Shown: one piece after another, positions 7,898 through 16,479 of the stretch
How the letters are laid out: each line of letters opens with the position of its first letter
How positions within the stretch are numbered: the first letter of the stretch is position 1
Origin: Sulfopaludibacter sp963835555
GTDB lineage: Bacteria > Acidobacteriota > Terriglobia > Bryobacterales > Bryobacteraceae
NCBI GenBank assembly: GCA_963835555.1
Contig: CAWIGC010000038.1
Location: forward strand, 248,001 to 312,000
Direction: 5' to 3'
DNA length: 64,000 nucleotides
Made by a program: the position numbers and the translations under genes
Notes under the pieces: model-generated
Told to the model about the DNA's origin: nothing
The model's input: the letters and a program-made list of their open reading frames with translations, nothing else
Database searches by the model: none

Positions 7898-10609
7898 CTA
7901 ACGAGGCCGGCAAAACAGACGATTGAAGAAGTCGCGGGTCTTGCGGCGAATTTCCTGCAGCGTGGCATCCAGCCGCTGCTGGTGGAGGTGCTCCGGCGTC
8001 CAGCGCTTCACCAGGCTGGTGAGCATTTCGAATTGCGATTGGGCGGTGGGCAGGTTCCCCTGGGTGTGGCCGGTGGAGACGCGCTGGCCGTGATCGACGG
8101 CGCGATAGAAGGTGGCGGCTTCACGGAGGAAATCGGCATCTTCGCGGTCCAGGTGCCCCATCTTTTCGATCACATCGATGCGCTCCGGGGTGTTGAGTAC
8201 CTTGTAAAAGATCCCGGCGCCGCGCAGCCGGAGATACATCAGGGCGAAATCGATATCGTAATATCCGCCCGCGCCGGCCTTGAGCGGATTGCGCTGACCC
8301 TGTTCGCGCTCCAGGCGCGCGCGCATTTCGGCCAGCTCCTTGCGGCTGCGCATGCTCTGGCCGTAGCGGCGCCAGTCCACATCCTGGAGTTCGTGCAGAA
8401 ATTCGGTAGCGCGCTCCACGTTTCCGGCGATACCGCGGGCCTTCATGTAGGTGATGCCTTCCCAAGCCTCGGCGTGGCTGGCGAAGTAGGTTTTGTAGGC
8501 GCCCTCGGATTGCACCAGGTCGCCTTCGCGGCCATTGGGCCGCAGGCGCGTATCCACGGCGAACATCACGCCTTCGCCGGTGTATGCGCTCAGGGTCTGA
8601 ACCATGCGCTCGGCCACCGCGGTCCAGTAGGCGTGTTCGCCGGCATCGGCATCGGGCAGCACAAAGATCAGGTCGGCATCGGAACCCAGGTCAAATTCGC
8701 TCATGCCCAGGCGACCGAGAGCGATCACCATCATCTGGTCGGAAGGGGCGTAGTCCGGGTGGGCCGGCGGCGGCGAAGCGGTGAGCGCCATGCGATAGGC
8801 CGCGGCAATCACGCAATCCGCGAGTTGAGAGGTCTTGCCGAGCGTGGAGAAGATGGGTTCGGAATCCAGGATACTGGCCGACTGGATGCGGACCATCTGC
8901 CGGCGATAGAAGCGGCGCAGCGCGGCGGCATCGGCGAGGTCTGCTTCGCCCGGTTCGAACGGCTTGCCGATTTCGTCCAGCAGGGCGGGATCGCGCAGCA
9001 GATCGTCGCCGAACATAGGGCTGTGTTCGAAAAGGTCGAGCACCTGGGTGGCGAGATTGCTGCCGGGCGTCAGCCGCGAGAACAGATCGCCGGCGGCGCC
9101 CGATTCCAGAAACAGCTCCAGGCGTTCCCGACCGCGATGCAGGTTTGCGGCAGCGGCGGGTTCCGCCAGAAGCGGCGCATCGGCTTCTTCGCGCGCGGTT
9201 TCCGCCTCCTCGGCAATCGTGTAGGAAAGCGGCTTGTGCGCGTGCACTACGCGATCGTAAATCTCGCGGATGGCGGCGCGGTGTTCTTCCAGCCGGGCCA
9301 GCAGCGCTGCGCCGGTGCTCTCCCCGGGCATCTTGCGCGCCAGCAGATCGAGTTCGCCAGGATCGTTCGGCAGCGTATGGGTCTGGCGATCCTCTTCCAT
9401 CTGAAGGCGATGTTCCAGGTAGCGCAGAAACTGGTACGCAGCGGCGAGCCGGGTGTGCTCCCCGGCGGAGAGGAGGCCTTTATCGCGCAGGCGGAACATG
9501 GCCAACATGGTGCCGCCGTGACGGACCCACTGCTCGCGCCCGCCATGCAAGCGTTGCAGACACTGCACCAGGAATTCGATATCGCGGATGCCGCCGGGCA
9601 TGAGTTTGATGTCCAGGCGTTTCTGCCCTCCGCGACGAGCGGCCATTTTCTCGCTGATGCGCTGGCGCGTTTCCGAAACGGCTTCCACGGCGCGAAAATC
9701 CAGCGAGCTCTGGTAAATCAGCGGCTCGACAAACTCGAGCAACTCCGCGCCGGGCGCCGGATCTCCGGCGGACACGCGCGCTTTGATGAGCATCTGCTTT
9801 TCCCAATCGCGGGCGCGGCCGGCATAATAGGCGCGGGCGCCTTCGGCGGAGATGCAGATTTCCCCGAGGGTGCCATCGGGGCGCAGGCGCAGGTCTACGC
9901 GGTAGCACTGGCCGTCGCTGGTGTACGCCGAAAGCAGCGCGGTGTACTCGTTGGCGACCTTTTTGTAAAACTCCTTGTTGCTGATGGGAGCGGGCCCGTC
10001 GGTTTCGCCATTACCGGCGTAGAGAAACATCAGGTCGATATCGGAACTGTAGTTCAGCTCCTGTCCGCCCAATTTGCCCAGGGAGATGACGGAGAAGCCA
10101 CAGGGTGCGCCATCGGCCAGCCGCGGTTCGCCGTAGCGGGTCACAAACTGGGCGCGGATCCGGCGATAGGCAACGTCCAGGATGGCGTCGGCCAGCGCGG
10201 AGAGTTCTTCGGTGACATCAGAGAGCGTGGCGGCTCCCAGCACGTCGCGGAGGACGATGCGCAGAAGCTGCCGGCGCCGGAACCGGGCCAGGTCCACCGC
10301 GGAAAGCGTGGTGGGGCTGTCGAGAAAATCGGTGAGGCGCTGCTGGTATTCTTCGGCGGTCAAGACCCGGTAGAGGCTTGCGGAAGCAGCGACCTCCAGG
10401 ATGCGGTCGGGGTATCGCAGCACGGCGTCGGAAAGAAAGCTGCTATAGGAGAAGAGCGTGACAGCGCAGCGCGCGGCAGCCGGGGATGCGGCGATGCGTT
10501 GGAATGCAGCCGGCGCATCGTGGCGCACGCAGTCCAGGTAGCGGGCCGATTTCTCAGGGTCGGGCACGGAGGCCAGCAGCGCCTGCAGGCGCTCGTCAAC
10601 GGCAGTCAT
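7898..10609 (-). CDS. glnE: Bifunctional glutamine synthetase adenylyltransferase/deadenylase
   Basis: 903-residue enzyme that adds and removes AMP on glutamine synthetase, matching the family length (about 950). Two nucleotidyltransferase domains are visible: the first with GKLGGQELNYSSDIDLMFLY, the second with LGRLGMSEFDLGSDADLIFV, separated by helical regions with MPGGIRDIEFLVQ and YYDIDFALMYLRLR. The target, glnA, is encoded upstream and keeps Tyr397. ATG 10609 lies 3 nt after the MOSC stop, so the two are probably co-translated. Confidence 0.95.
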   Translation of the reverse strand: MTAVDERLQALLASVPDPEKSARYLDCVRHDAPAAFQRIAASPAAARCAVTLFSYSSFLSDAVLRYPDRILEVAASASLYRVLTAEEYQQRLTDFLDSPTTLSAVDLARFRRRQLLRIVLRDVLGAATLSDVTEELSALADAILDVAYRRIRAQFVTRYGEPRLADGAPCGFSVISLGKLGGQELNYSSDIDLMFLYAGNGETDGPAPISNKEFYKKVANEYTALLSAYTSDGQCYRVDLRLRPDGTLGEICISAEGARAYYAGRARDWEKQMLIKARVSAGDPAPGAELLEFVEPLIYQSSLDFRAVEAVSETRQRISEKMAARRGGQKRLDIKLMPGGIRDIEFLVQCLQRLHGGREQWVRHGGTMLAMFRLRDKGLLSAGEHTRLAAAYQFLRYLEHRLQMEEDRQTHTLPNDPGELDLLARKMPGESTGAALLARLEEHRAAIREIYDRVVHAHKPLSYTIAEEAETAREEADAPLLAEPAAAANLHRGRERLELFLESGAAGDLFSRLTPGSNLATQVLDLFEHSPMFGDDLLRDPALLDEIGKPFEPGEADLADAAALRRFYRRQMVRIQSASILDSEPIFSTLGKTSQLADCVIAAAYRMALTASPPPAHPDYAPSDQMMVIALGRLGMSEFDLGSDADLIFVLPDADAGEHAYWTAVAERMVQTLSAYTGEGVMFAVDTRLRPNGREGDLVQSEGAYKTYFASHAEAWEGITYMKARGIAGNVERATEFLHELQDVDWRRYGQSMRSRKELAEMRARLEREQGQRNPLKAGAGGYYDIDFALMYLRLRGAGIFYKVLNTPERIDVIEKMGHLDREDADFLREAATFYRAVDHGQRVSTGHTQGNLPTAQSQFEMLTSLVKRWTPEHLHQQRLDATLQEIRRKTRDFFNRLFCRPR

Positions 10610-10612
10610 GCG

Positions 10613-11107
10613 TCATGCCAGGTGAGACACGACTGCAATTATATCCCCCGGCTGCACGGGTCCCGGCTGAAGCACGCTGAGGTAGAAACCGCTCATGCCC
10701 CAGCGGGGGGAAGAGGGGTCGCGCTGTTTGACGCGCGCATCGTAGAGTTCCTCTTTGAGTGACTCGCCGTAGATATCGAGCTGGCGGCAGGGCCCCCGCG
10801 GACGGGTGATCTGGAGCAGCGCGCCGCCCGCCCGAATCTGGTCGCCGATTCGCAGGTCGCGCACGTTGAGGCCGCGCGTGGTCAGATTCTCGCCCAGCGC
10901 GCCGTAGAACAGCGGATAGCCGCGACGAATGAACTCTTCCACGGTTTCGGAGGCAATGAGCAGAATCGCTTTCTCCGGCCCGCCATGGATCTCGGGATGG
11001 GCATGGAGATCGCCGGCAATGCCCAGGGGCGTGATGGACCCCTCTGCGATCGCGCGCTTTGGCAGGCCTCCGGGGGAAGTATTCACTTGGATGATTAGAG
11101 GTTCCAT
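10613..11107 (-). CDS. MOSC domain protein (molybdenum cofactor/sulfur-carrier type)
   Basis: About 164 residues from ATG 11107, which has a GGAAG ribosome-binding site; an upstream start at 11137 has none. MOSC signatures: GDLHAHPEIHGGPEKAILL, GYPLFYGALGENLTTRGL and the conserved Cys in RPRGPCRQLDIYG. MOSC domains carry sulfur or bind a molybdenum cofactor; members such as YiiM detoxify N-hydroxylated bases. The exact substrate is not visible. Oddly placed between glnA and glnE. Confidence 0.85.
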   Translation of the reverse strand: MEPLIIQVNTSPGGLPKRAIAEGSITPLGIAGDLHAHPEIHGGPEKAILLIASETVEEFIRRGYPLFYGALGENLTTRGLNVRDLRIGDQIRAGGALLQITRPRGPCRQLDIYGESLKEELYDARVKQRDPSSPRWGMSGFYLSVLQPGPVQPGDIIAVVSHLA

Positions 11108-11133
11108 CTGCTTCCATCTCACCACGAAGAAAC

Positions 11134-11235
11134 TCATCGCGGAGGCGCGGAGGCGCAGAGGAAGACGCTGAGAAAAGCCTTAAATCCGGTTTTTCTCAGA
11201 TTTTCTCCGCGGTTCCCTCCGCGTCTCCGCGATGA
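11134..11235. repeat. Imperfect inverted repeat between glnA and the MOSC gene
   Basis: Left arm TCATCGCGGAGGCGCGGAGG (11134-11153) matches the reverse complement of 11216-11235 at 19 of 20 bases. Inside, CTGAGAAAA (11168-11176) pairs with TTTTCTCAG (11191-11199), so the whole 102 bases can fold into one long hairpin. It lies just after the glnA stop and could be a terminator/processing site or a REP-like dispersed element; only genome-wide copy number would tell. Confidence 0.7.
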
Positions 11236-11238
11236 AGC

Positions 11239-12648
11239 CTAAATGTCGTAGTACAAGGCGAATTCGTACGGGTGCGGGCGGAGGCGGACGGCTTCCGCTT
11301 CGTTCTTGCGCTTGTAGTCGATGAAGGTCTCGATCAGCTCTTCGGTGAAGACATCGCCGCGCATCATGAAACCGTGATCGTCTTCCAGACAACTCAGCGC
11401 TTCATCCAGCGTACCGGGCATGGAGGGCACGCTCTTCATCTCTTCCGGCGAAAGGTCGTAGATGTCTTTATCCAGGGGATCGCCGGGATTGATCTTGTTG
11501 AGCACGCCGTCGAGTCCGGCCATCAGCATCGCGGCGAAGGCCAGATACGGATTGGCGGAGGGATCGGGCGGCCGGAACTCCACGCGCTTGGCCTTGGGAC
11601 TGGCCGAGTACATGGGAATGCGGCAGGCGGCCGAGCGATTGCGCCGCGAGTAGGCCAGATTAACCGGCGCTTCGTAGCCAGGGACCAGGCGCTTATAGCT
11701 GTTGGTGGTGGGCGCAATGATGGCGCTCAGGGCGCGCGCATGCTTGAGCAGTCCGCCAATGTAATGCAGCGCCAGTTGACTCATGCCCGCGTAGCACTCG
11801 CCCGCAAATAGCGGCTTGCCCTCTTTCCAAAGGCTCTGATGGCAATGCATGCCGCTGCCGTTATCGCCGAAGATGGGCTTCGGCATGAATGTCACTGTCT
11901 TGCCATATTGATTTGCAACGTTGCGGACAATGTACTTGTACAGCATCATGTTATCCGCGGATTTTACAAGCGTATCGAAGCGCTGGTCGATTTCGCACTG
12001 GCCGCCCGTGGCCACTTCGTGGTGATGGCACTCGACATGTATGCCGCACTTGATCATGGTCTGCACCATTTCACTGCGCAGATCCTGATAGTGATCGGTC
12101 GGCGGTACCGGGAAATAGCCTTCTTTGTACCGCGGACGGTAGCCCAGGTTGTTTTCTTTGCGGCCGGAATTCCAGCGTCCCTCTTCGGCATCGATGTAGT
12201 AAAACCCGGAATGCTGGTTCTGATCGAAAGCGATGTTATCGAAGATGAAGAATTCGGCTTCCGCGCCGAAATAGGACGTGTCGGCCACGCCGCTGTTCTT
12301 GAGATACAGTTCCGCCTTCTGTGCGATCCAGCGCGGGTCGCGTTCGTAGCGCTGCTTGGTGATGGGATCTTTGATGTCGCCATACATCACCAGGGTGGGA
12401 ACTTCCGCGAACGGATCCATGAACGCGGTGGTCGCATCGGGAATCAGCAGCATATCGCTTTCGTGGATCGCGGCCCAGCCGCGAATACTGGAACCATCCA
12501 TGCCGAAGCCTTCTTCGAAGCTGTCTGCTTCCAGTTCGCTGATCGGGTAAGACACGTGGTGCTGCAGACTCGGGATATCGGTGAAGCGGAGATCGATTTG
12601 CCGGGCATCGTTGGTCTTGGCAAATTCCAGAACTTCTTGCGGTGTCAT
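11239..12648 (-). CDS. glnA: Glutamine synthetase type I (GSI-beta)
   Basis: 469 residues, the standard GSI length. Makes glutamine from glutamate, ammonia and ATP in the cytoplasm as a dodecamer. Motifs: FGMDGSSIRGW, AEAEFFIFD, GNDGSGMHCHQSLW-type metal site (DNGSGMHCHQS), KRLVPGYEAPVNLAYS and RVEFRPPDPSANPYLAF. Tyr397 in DIYDLSPEE is the adenylylation target, consistent with glnE two genes downstream. Strong ribosome-binding site (GGAGGAAGAG) directly before ATG 12648; the promoter should lie in 12649-12759. Confidence 0.97.
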   Translation of the reverse strand: MTPQEVLEFAKTNDARQIDLRFTDIPSLQHHVSYPISELEADSFEEGFGMDGSSIRGWAAIHESDMLLIPDATTAFMDPFAEVPTLVMYGDIKDPITKQRYERDPRWIAQKAELYLKNSGVADTSYFGAEAEFFIFDNIAFDQNQHSGFYYIDAEEGRWNSGRKENNLGYRPRYKEGYFPVPPTDHYQDLRSEMVQTMIKCGIHVECHHHEVATGGQCEIDQRFDTLVKSADNMMLYKYIVRNVANQYGKTVTFMPKPIFGDNGSGMHCHQSLWKEGKPLFAGECYAGMSQLALHYIGGLLKHARALSAIIAPTTNSYKRLVPGYEAPVNLAYSRRNRSAACRIPMYSASPKAKRVEFRPPDPSANPYLAFAAMLMAGLDGVLNKINPGDPLDKDIYDLSPEEMKSVPSMPGTLDEALSCLEDDHGFMMRGDVFTEELIETFIDYKRKNEAEAVRLRPHPYEFALYYDI

Positions 12649-12759
12649 CTCTTCCTCCAGGAACGGCTCAGAATACCGCCTTGCGTGGCAAGGGTCAATT
12701 GAGAATAGCGTGGATTTGCGTGGTCGATTTTCGTGCCGTCCTGGCGCAGGCCGGGCCTC

Positions 12760-15700
12760 TTACCAAAGCAGCTTCAATCCAAACTGGATCTGCCGCGACG
12801 TGGTGGATGTGGCGGTGACCACTCCGGCCGTGGGCGAAACACCCGCCGGCGTGAACACGATGGCGTTCGGCGTATTAAAGTTGGCACGGTCCAGGATGTT
12901 AAACAGCTCGGCGCGAAACTGCAGCGTGAGTCCTTCGCGGAGAGGGGTGTCCTTGAGGAAAGACAGGTCCCACGTGGCCAGGCCGGGACCAGTCAGAGTG
13001 TCCCTGCCCAGGTTGCCGTAGAAGCCGCTATTATTCGGCGGGGCCAGGAAGGCCGCCGGATTGAACCATTGATCCGGTTGACCCAGAATGACCGGGCCCG
13101 TGAAGAACGGATTCACAAACGGCCGCACCGGATTGCGTGTGTCGCCATTGTTCGAAGGGTTGTAGCTGAGCTGCGGGGTAAACGGGAATCCGCCTTGCAG
13201 CGTCACAATCGAATTCACGGTCCACCCAGCGGCCAGAGCTTTACCCACGCCGGTAGAGGCCGTGCGGAAATGTCGATGCGGTCCAAACGGCAGCGCGTAG
13301 GTGGCATTGATGGCAGCCACATTGCGAACGTCGAAATTGGCGAGCCCCTTGTCGGCGCGGAGGTTGAATGGGTTGGACGCCAGCGCCGGTTCGCCGCCCG
13401 ATGTCGTGGAGTTGAGCGAATCGCCGTCGTCCAGCGTCTTCGACCAGGTGTAGACACCGCGGATGGACAGGCCCGCGCTGAACCGGCGGTTGAGATCGAT
13501 CTGGAGGGAGTGGTAAGAACTATCGCCTTCGGAAAAGTAAGTCCAGGTGTTGGCCAGCGCGGGGTTAGGTTTGGTCGAGGTAGGCACATAGTATGTCCCC
13601 GCGGGCACCGGCGTGCCGGCGATCCCCGCCGGAAAGTTGCCGGGGTAAGCGGCCGGACACGGCGCCGCGGGACAGATCACCGGAAAAGGCTCGTTGGCAT
13701 CGATGCCGATGAGTTCGTGATATCCGTGCGACCCCACGTAGCCCACGGTGAGCGCCGTATTGGCCGAAAGTTCCTGCTGAATTCGCAGGGACCAGGAGAT
13801 CAACGTGGGCGTCTTCAAATTCGGCTGCACTCCGCCGGGCACTAGCCGGGCGGTCGCCGGAACCGCCGCCGATGGGGACACCGGCAATTGCGAAAGCGGA
13901 ACGTTGGGGAGGCTGTAGGTGGGGTTGAACGGCGCGTTCTGATCGGTGCGATAGCCCAGGGCGTCCTGCAGGTCGTTGTACATCCCGAACCCTGCGCGGA
14001 TGACGGTGGCGCGGCTTTTCTGGAACGGCGTCCACGCCAGGCCGGCGCGCGGCTGCGGCAGAAACTTTCCGTCGTTCTCCGTGAAGGCCGAGTTCCCGAT
14101 GGCCGGCTGCGTGGAGATGACTCCGCCGGTGAACGTGTATGTGGCGGCGCGGCCGTGGACTTCGTTCCAGCCATTGGTGAATTCGTCGCGGAAGCCGAGC
14201 GAGAGCGTGAGCCCGGGTCGCAGGCGGATCGTATCTTGCGCGTACCAGGCGCCGAACCAGGAGCGCCAGCCGAGCGGCGTGGGCGCGGGATCGTAGAGCA
14301 GGCTGCCGACGGTCCCTTGCAGGAATGTTTGCAGGCTTGTAAACGTTGCCTGGCCGTACTGGCTCAGGGCCAGGTTTTCGTTGCTGCGCAGACGCTGGAA
14401 CCACGCGCCCAAAATGAGCTGATGACGCCCCTTGGTGTAGGACACGCTGTCCTCATAGGTGAACAGGTTGCGCGCCACAACCAGATTGCTTCCGTTGTTG
14501 CTGCCGGCCAGGCTCAATTGTGCGGTGGGATTCGAAGCGGCGCTGCCTCCCACCACCACCGCGCCAAGGGGAAGTCCGGTCAGAAAGCCCGGCAGGCTCG
14601 CGGCAGGAGTGCCGGGCGTTGGTTCGCCGGTGAAGAAATAAGCGGCGCGCGAATAACCCAAACGCGCCGTGTTGACCCACGAGGGAGAGAAAACGTGCGT
14701 CTCTTCGATGCTGGCCACCTGTTCGCGCAGGCTTTCCGCGTCCGCGCTATAGAGGTTGGTGCTGGTGGGGGTGAAGTCGGCGCTGTCGTCGACCGTGTAG
14801 ACCGCGCTCAGCGTGTCCTTGGGCGAAACGATACGATCCAGCCGGATGGTTCCGAAGTCATCGCGAATCGTCTGCAGGGGCGTGTTGAATGCCTCGGCGA
14901 TTCCACCGAAATCGGGCGCGCCGGCGGTGGGCGCGGGCCACGCGTTAATCAGCGGCGAAACTCCCACGAAGGACAATCCCGATGCCGGACACGGGCCAGG
15001 CGCGGGACTGACCAGATTGCAAGGCAGGTACCCGTTGCGCGCATTGTTGTCGGGGACCAGGTCCACGCCGGTCTGGTGCAGGTGCTGGCGGAACCCTTCG
15101 TAATTGGCAAAGAGGAAGGTCTTGTTCTTCTGTACGGGCGCGCCCAGCGAGCCGCCGAACTGATTGCGCTGAAAGCCCGGCGCAGCGCCGGGGTCGAAAT
15201 AATTGGCGGTATCCAGGGCGTTGTTCCGCAGAAATTCGTACAGCGAGCCGTGCACCTGGTTGGCGCCCGACTGGGTCACGATGAGGACCTGTGCGCCCGG
15301 CCGCTTGCCGTATTGGGCGCCATAGCTGTCGGTGAGCAGGTTGAACTCCCGGATGGCATCCACGCCGAGGAGTTGCTGGCTGGTGCCGCCCGGCTGCATA
15401 TTGTTCTCCGCCGCGCCGGTGAATTCCACGCCATTCAGCAGGAACAGATTTTGCTGCGGGCGATTTCCTTCCACCGGAAAATTATTGCCTACCGTGGAAT
15501 TCGAGACGCCCACGCCGCCTACCTTCTCCCAGGTGAAGTTGACCACCCCCGGATTCAACGTGAGAAGCAAATCGTAACTGCGTCCGTTCAGCGGCAGATT
15601 GCGGATCTGTTGCTGGCCCACCAGACCGGAGCGGTCTTCCGTGTTCACGCCCACCAGGGGAGCATCGCCGTTTACGGTGACCTGCTGGCTCGATTCACCC

Positions 15701-16005
15701 ACGGGGAGCGACAGGTCCACGGTGGCGCTTTGTCCCACCGCCAGGTGCACGCCGGTGCGCACCTCTTCGTTGAAGCCAGGTTTGGAGCTGCGAATCTGGT
15801 ACTGTCCCACCGGCAGGGAGGAGAACTGGTAGCGGCCTTCCGGGTCAGTGGGGGTGCTGCGGACCGCGGCCGTATCCACGTTCGTAACCTTTACCAGGGC
15901 GCCCGGGATGGCCGCGCCGGATGCGTCGGTGACGGTGCCGGAAAGGACCGCGGAAACCTGGGCGTGGAGCGATACCGCGAAAAGACAGGCGAGAAGAATT
16001 CGCAT
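12760..16005 (-). CDS. Oar-like TonB-dependent receptor with carboxypeptidase-regulatory domain
   Basis: 1081 residues from ATG 16005, chosen because it opens directly with a signal peptide (MRILLACLFAVSLHAQ). Regulatory beta-sandwich domain at about 20-105 (SGTVTDASGAAIPGALVKVTN), plug-like domain with GLVGQQQIRNLPLNGRSYD and EFTGAAENNMQPGGTS, then a long beta-barrel ending in an aromatic residue (FGLKLLW). Outer-membrane protein of the expanded acidobacterial Oar family; substrate unknown, possibly oligosaccharides or peptides. Divergent from the small Cys/His-rich gene at 16064. Confidence 0.92.
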   Translation of the reverse strand: MRILLACLFAVSLHAQVSAVLSGTVTDASGAAIPGALVKVTNVDTAAVRSTPTDPEGRYQFSSLPVGQYQIRSSKPGFNEEVRTGVHLAVGQSATVDLSLPVGESSQQVTVNGDAPLVGVNTEDRSGLVGQQQIRNLPLNGRSYDLLLTLNPGVVNFTWEKVGGVGVSNSTVGNNFPVEGNRPQQNLFLLNGVEFTGAAENNMQPGGTSQQLLGVDAIREFNLLTDSYGAQYGKRPGAQVLIVTQSGANQVHGSLYEFLRNNALDTANYFDPGAAPGFQRNQFGGSLGAPVQKNKTFLFANYEGFRQHLHQTGVDLVPDNNARNGYLPCNLVSPAPGPCPASGLSFVGVSPLINAWPAPTAGAPDFGGIAEAFNTPLQTIRDDFGTIRLDRIVSPKDTLSAVYTVDDSADFTPTSTNLYSADAESLREQVASIEETHVFSPSWVNTARLGYSRAAYFFTGEPTPGTPAASLPGFLTGLPLGAVVVGGSAASNPTAQLSLAGSNNGSNLVVARNLFTYEDSVSYTKGRHQLILGAWFQRLRSNENLALSQYGQATFTSLQTFLQGTVGSLLYDPAPTPLGWRSWFGAWYAQDTIRLRPGLTLSLGFRDEFTNGWNEVHGRAATYTFTGGVISTQPAIGNSAFTENDGKFLPQPRAGLAWTPFQKSRATVIRAGFGMYNDLQDALGYRTDQNAPFNPTYSLPNVPLSQLPVSPSAAVPATARLVPGGVQPNLKTPTLISWSLRIQQELSANTALTVGYVGSHGYHELIGIDANEPFPVICPAAPCPAAYPGNFPAGIAGTPVPAGTYYVPTSTKPNPALANTWTYFSEGDSSYHSLQIDLNRRFSAGLSIRGVYTWSKTLDDGDSLNSTTSGGEPALASNPFNLRADKGLANFDVRNVAAINATYALPFGPHRHFRTASTGVGKALAAGWTVNSIVTLQGGFPFTPQLSYNPSNNGDTRNPVRPFVNPFFTGPVILGQPDQWFNPAAFLAPPNNSGFYGNLGRDTLTGPGLATWDLSFLKDTPLREGLTLQFRAELFNILDRANFNTPNAIVFTPAGVSPTAGVVTATSTTSRQIQFGLKLLW

Positions 16006-16021
16006 GGCAAGTGTCCTGTAA

Positions 16022-16031
16022 ACTGTACAGT
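16022..16031. promoter_or_regulatory. Perfect palindrome in the divergent promoter region
   Basis: ACTGTACAGT lies in the 58-base gap between the minus-strand receptor (start 16005) and the plus-strand gene at 16064. It is nested in TGTAAACTGTACAGTGTA, which offers further TGTA/TACA half sites. Plausible operator for a dimeric repressor; no regulator gene is adjacent. Confidence 0.45.
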
Positions 16032-16063
16032 GTATCGCAACCAAGACAGACCCCCGATGTGCG

Positions 16064-16444
16064 ATGATGTTAATACTTTTGGGGATGCGGCGCGCGTTCG
16101 CCAGTCTGCTGCTGGTTCTGTTCAGCTTTTCGCTGATCGGGCCGGAACTGCGCGCGGACGCCGGTCCGGAAGTGCCTGCCTGCTGCCGGCGTGACGGCAA
16201 GCACCATTGCGCGATGATCTCGGGTAGTGCCGCCGGATCGCCGGCGATCAGCGCGAGGTGTCCGTCGTACCCGGTTCACGCAGCCTTTCCGGCCGGGGCA
16301 AATGTCGCCGTAGTGAAGAGTCCCGCGGCGGTCTTCGCCGCGCCCGCCAGATATCCCGCAATTGAAAGACACACGGTAGCCCGGCACTACGCGGCGTCCG
16401 GCACGTCGCACCAGAAGCGCGGACCTCCCGCACCTCTCGTTTAG
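16064..16444 (+). CDS. Small secreted protein with a CC...HHC motif
   Basis: 126 residues. N-terminal signal (RRAFASLLLVLFSFSLIGPELRADA), followed closely by PACCRRDGKHHCAM, a compact Cys/His cluster that looks suited to metal binding. The rest is Ala/Pro-rich with scattered His (IERHTVARHY, SGTSHQKRG). The alternative start at 16085 keeps the full signal peptide. 35 nt before a TonB receptor gene on the same strand, so it is probably co-transcribed; I infer a role in periplasmic metal handling. No named family. Confidence 0.65.
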   Translation: MMLILLGMRRAFASLLLVLFSFSLIGPELRADAGPEVPACCRRDGKHHCAMISGSAAGSPAISARCPSYPVHAAFPAGANVAVVKSPAAVFAAPARYPAIERHTVARHYAASGTSHQKRGPPAPLV

Positions 16445-16479
16445 ATTCCACAAACAACAGTTTCTAAAAGGAGAGGAAC

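Noticed and set aside
7982..10762. A 926-codon open frame on the plus strand opposite glnE
   Set aside because: It mirrors glnE codons in a GC-rich genome, has no domain features and is low-complexity in Gly/Ala/His. glnE itself is unambiguous.
13888..16194. A 768-codon open frame on the plus strand opposite the large receptor gene
   Set aside because: Antisense shadow; the minus-strand frame has a signal peptide, regulatory domain and barrel, while the plus frame has none.
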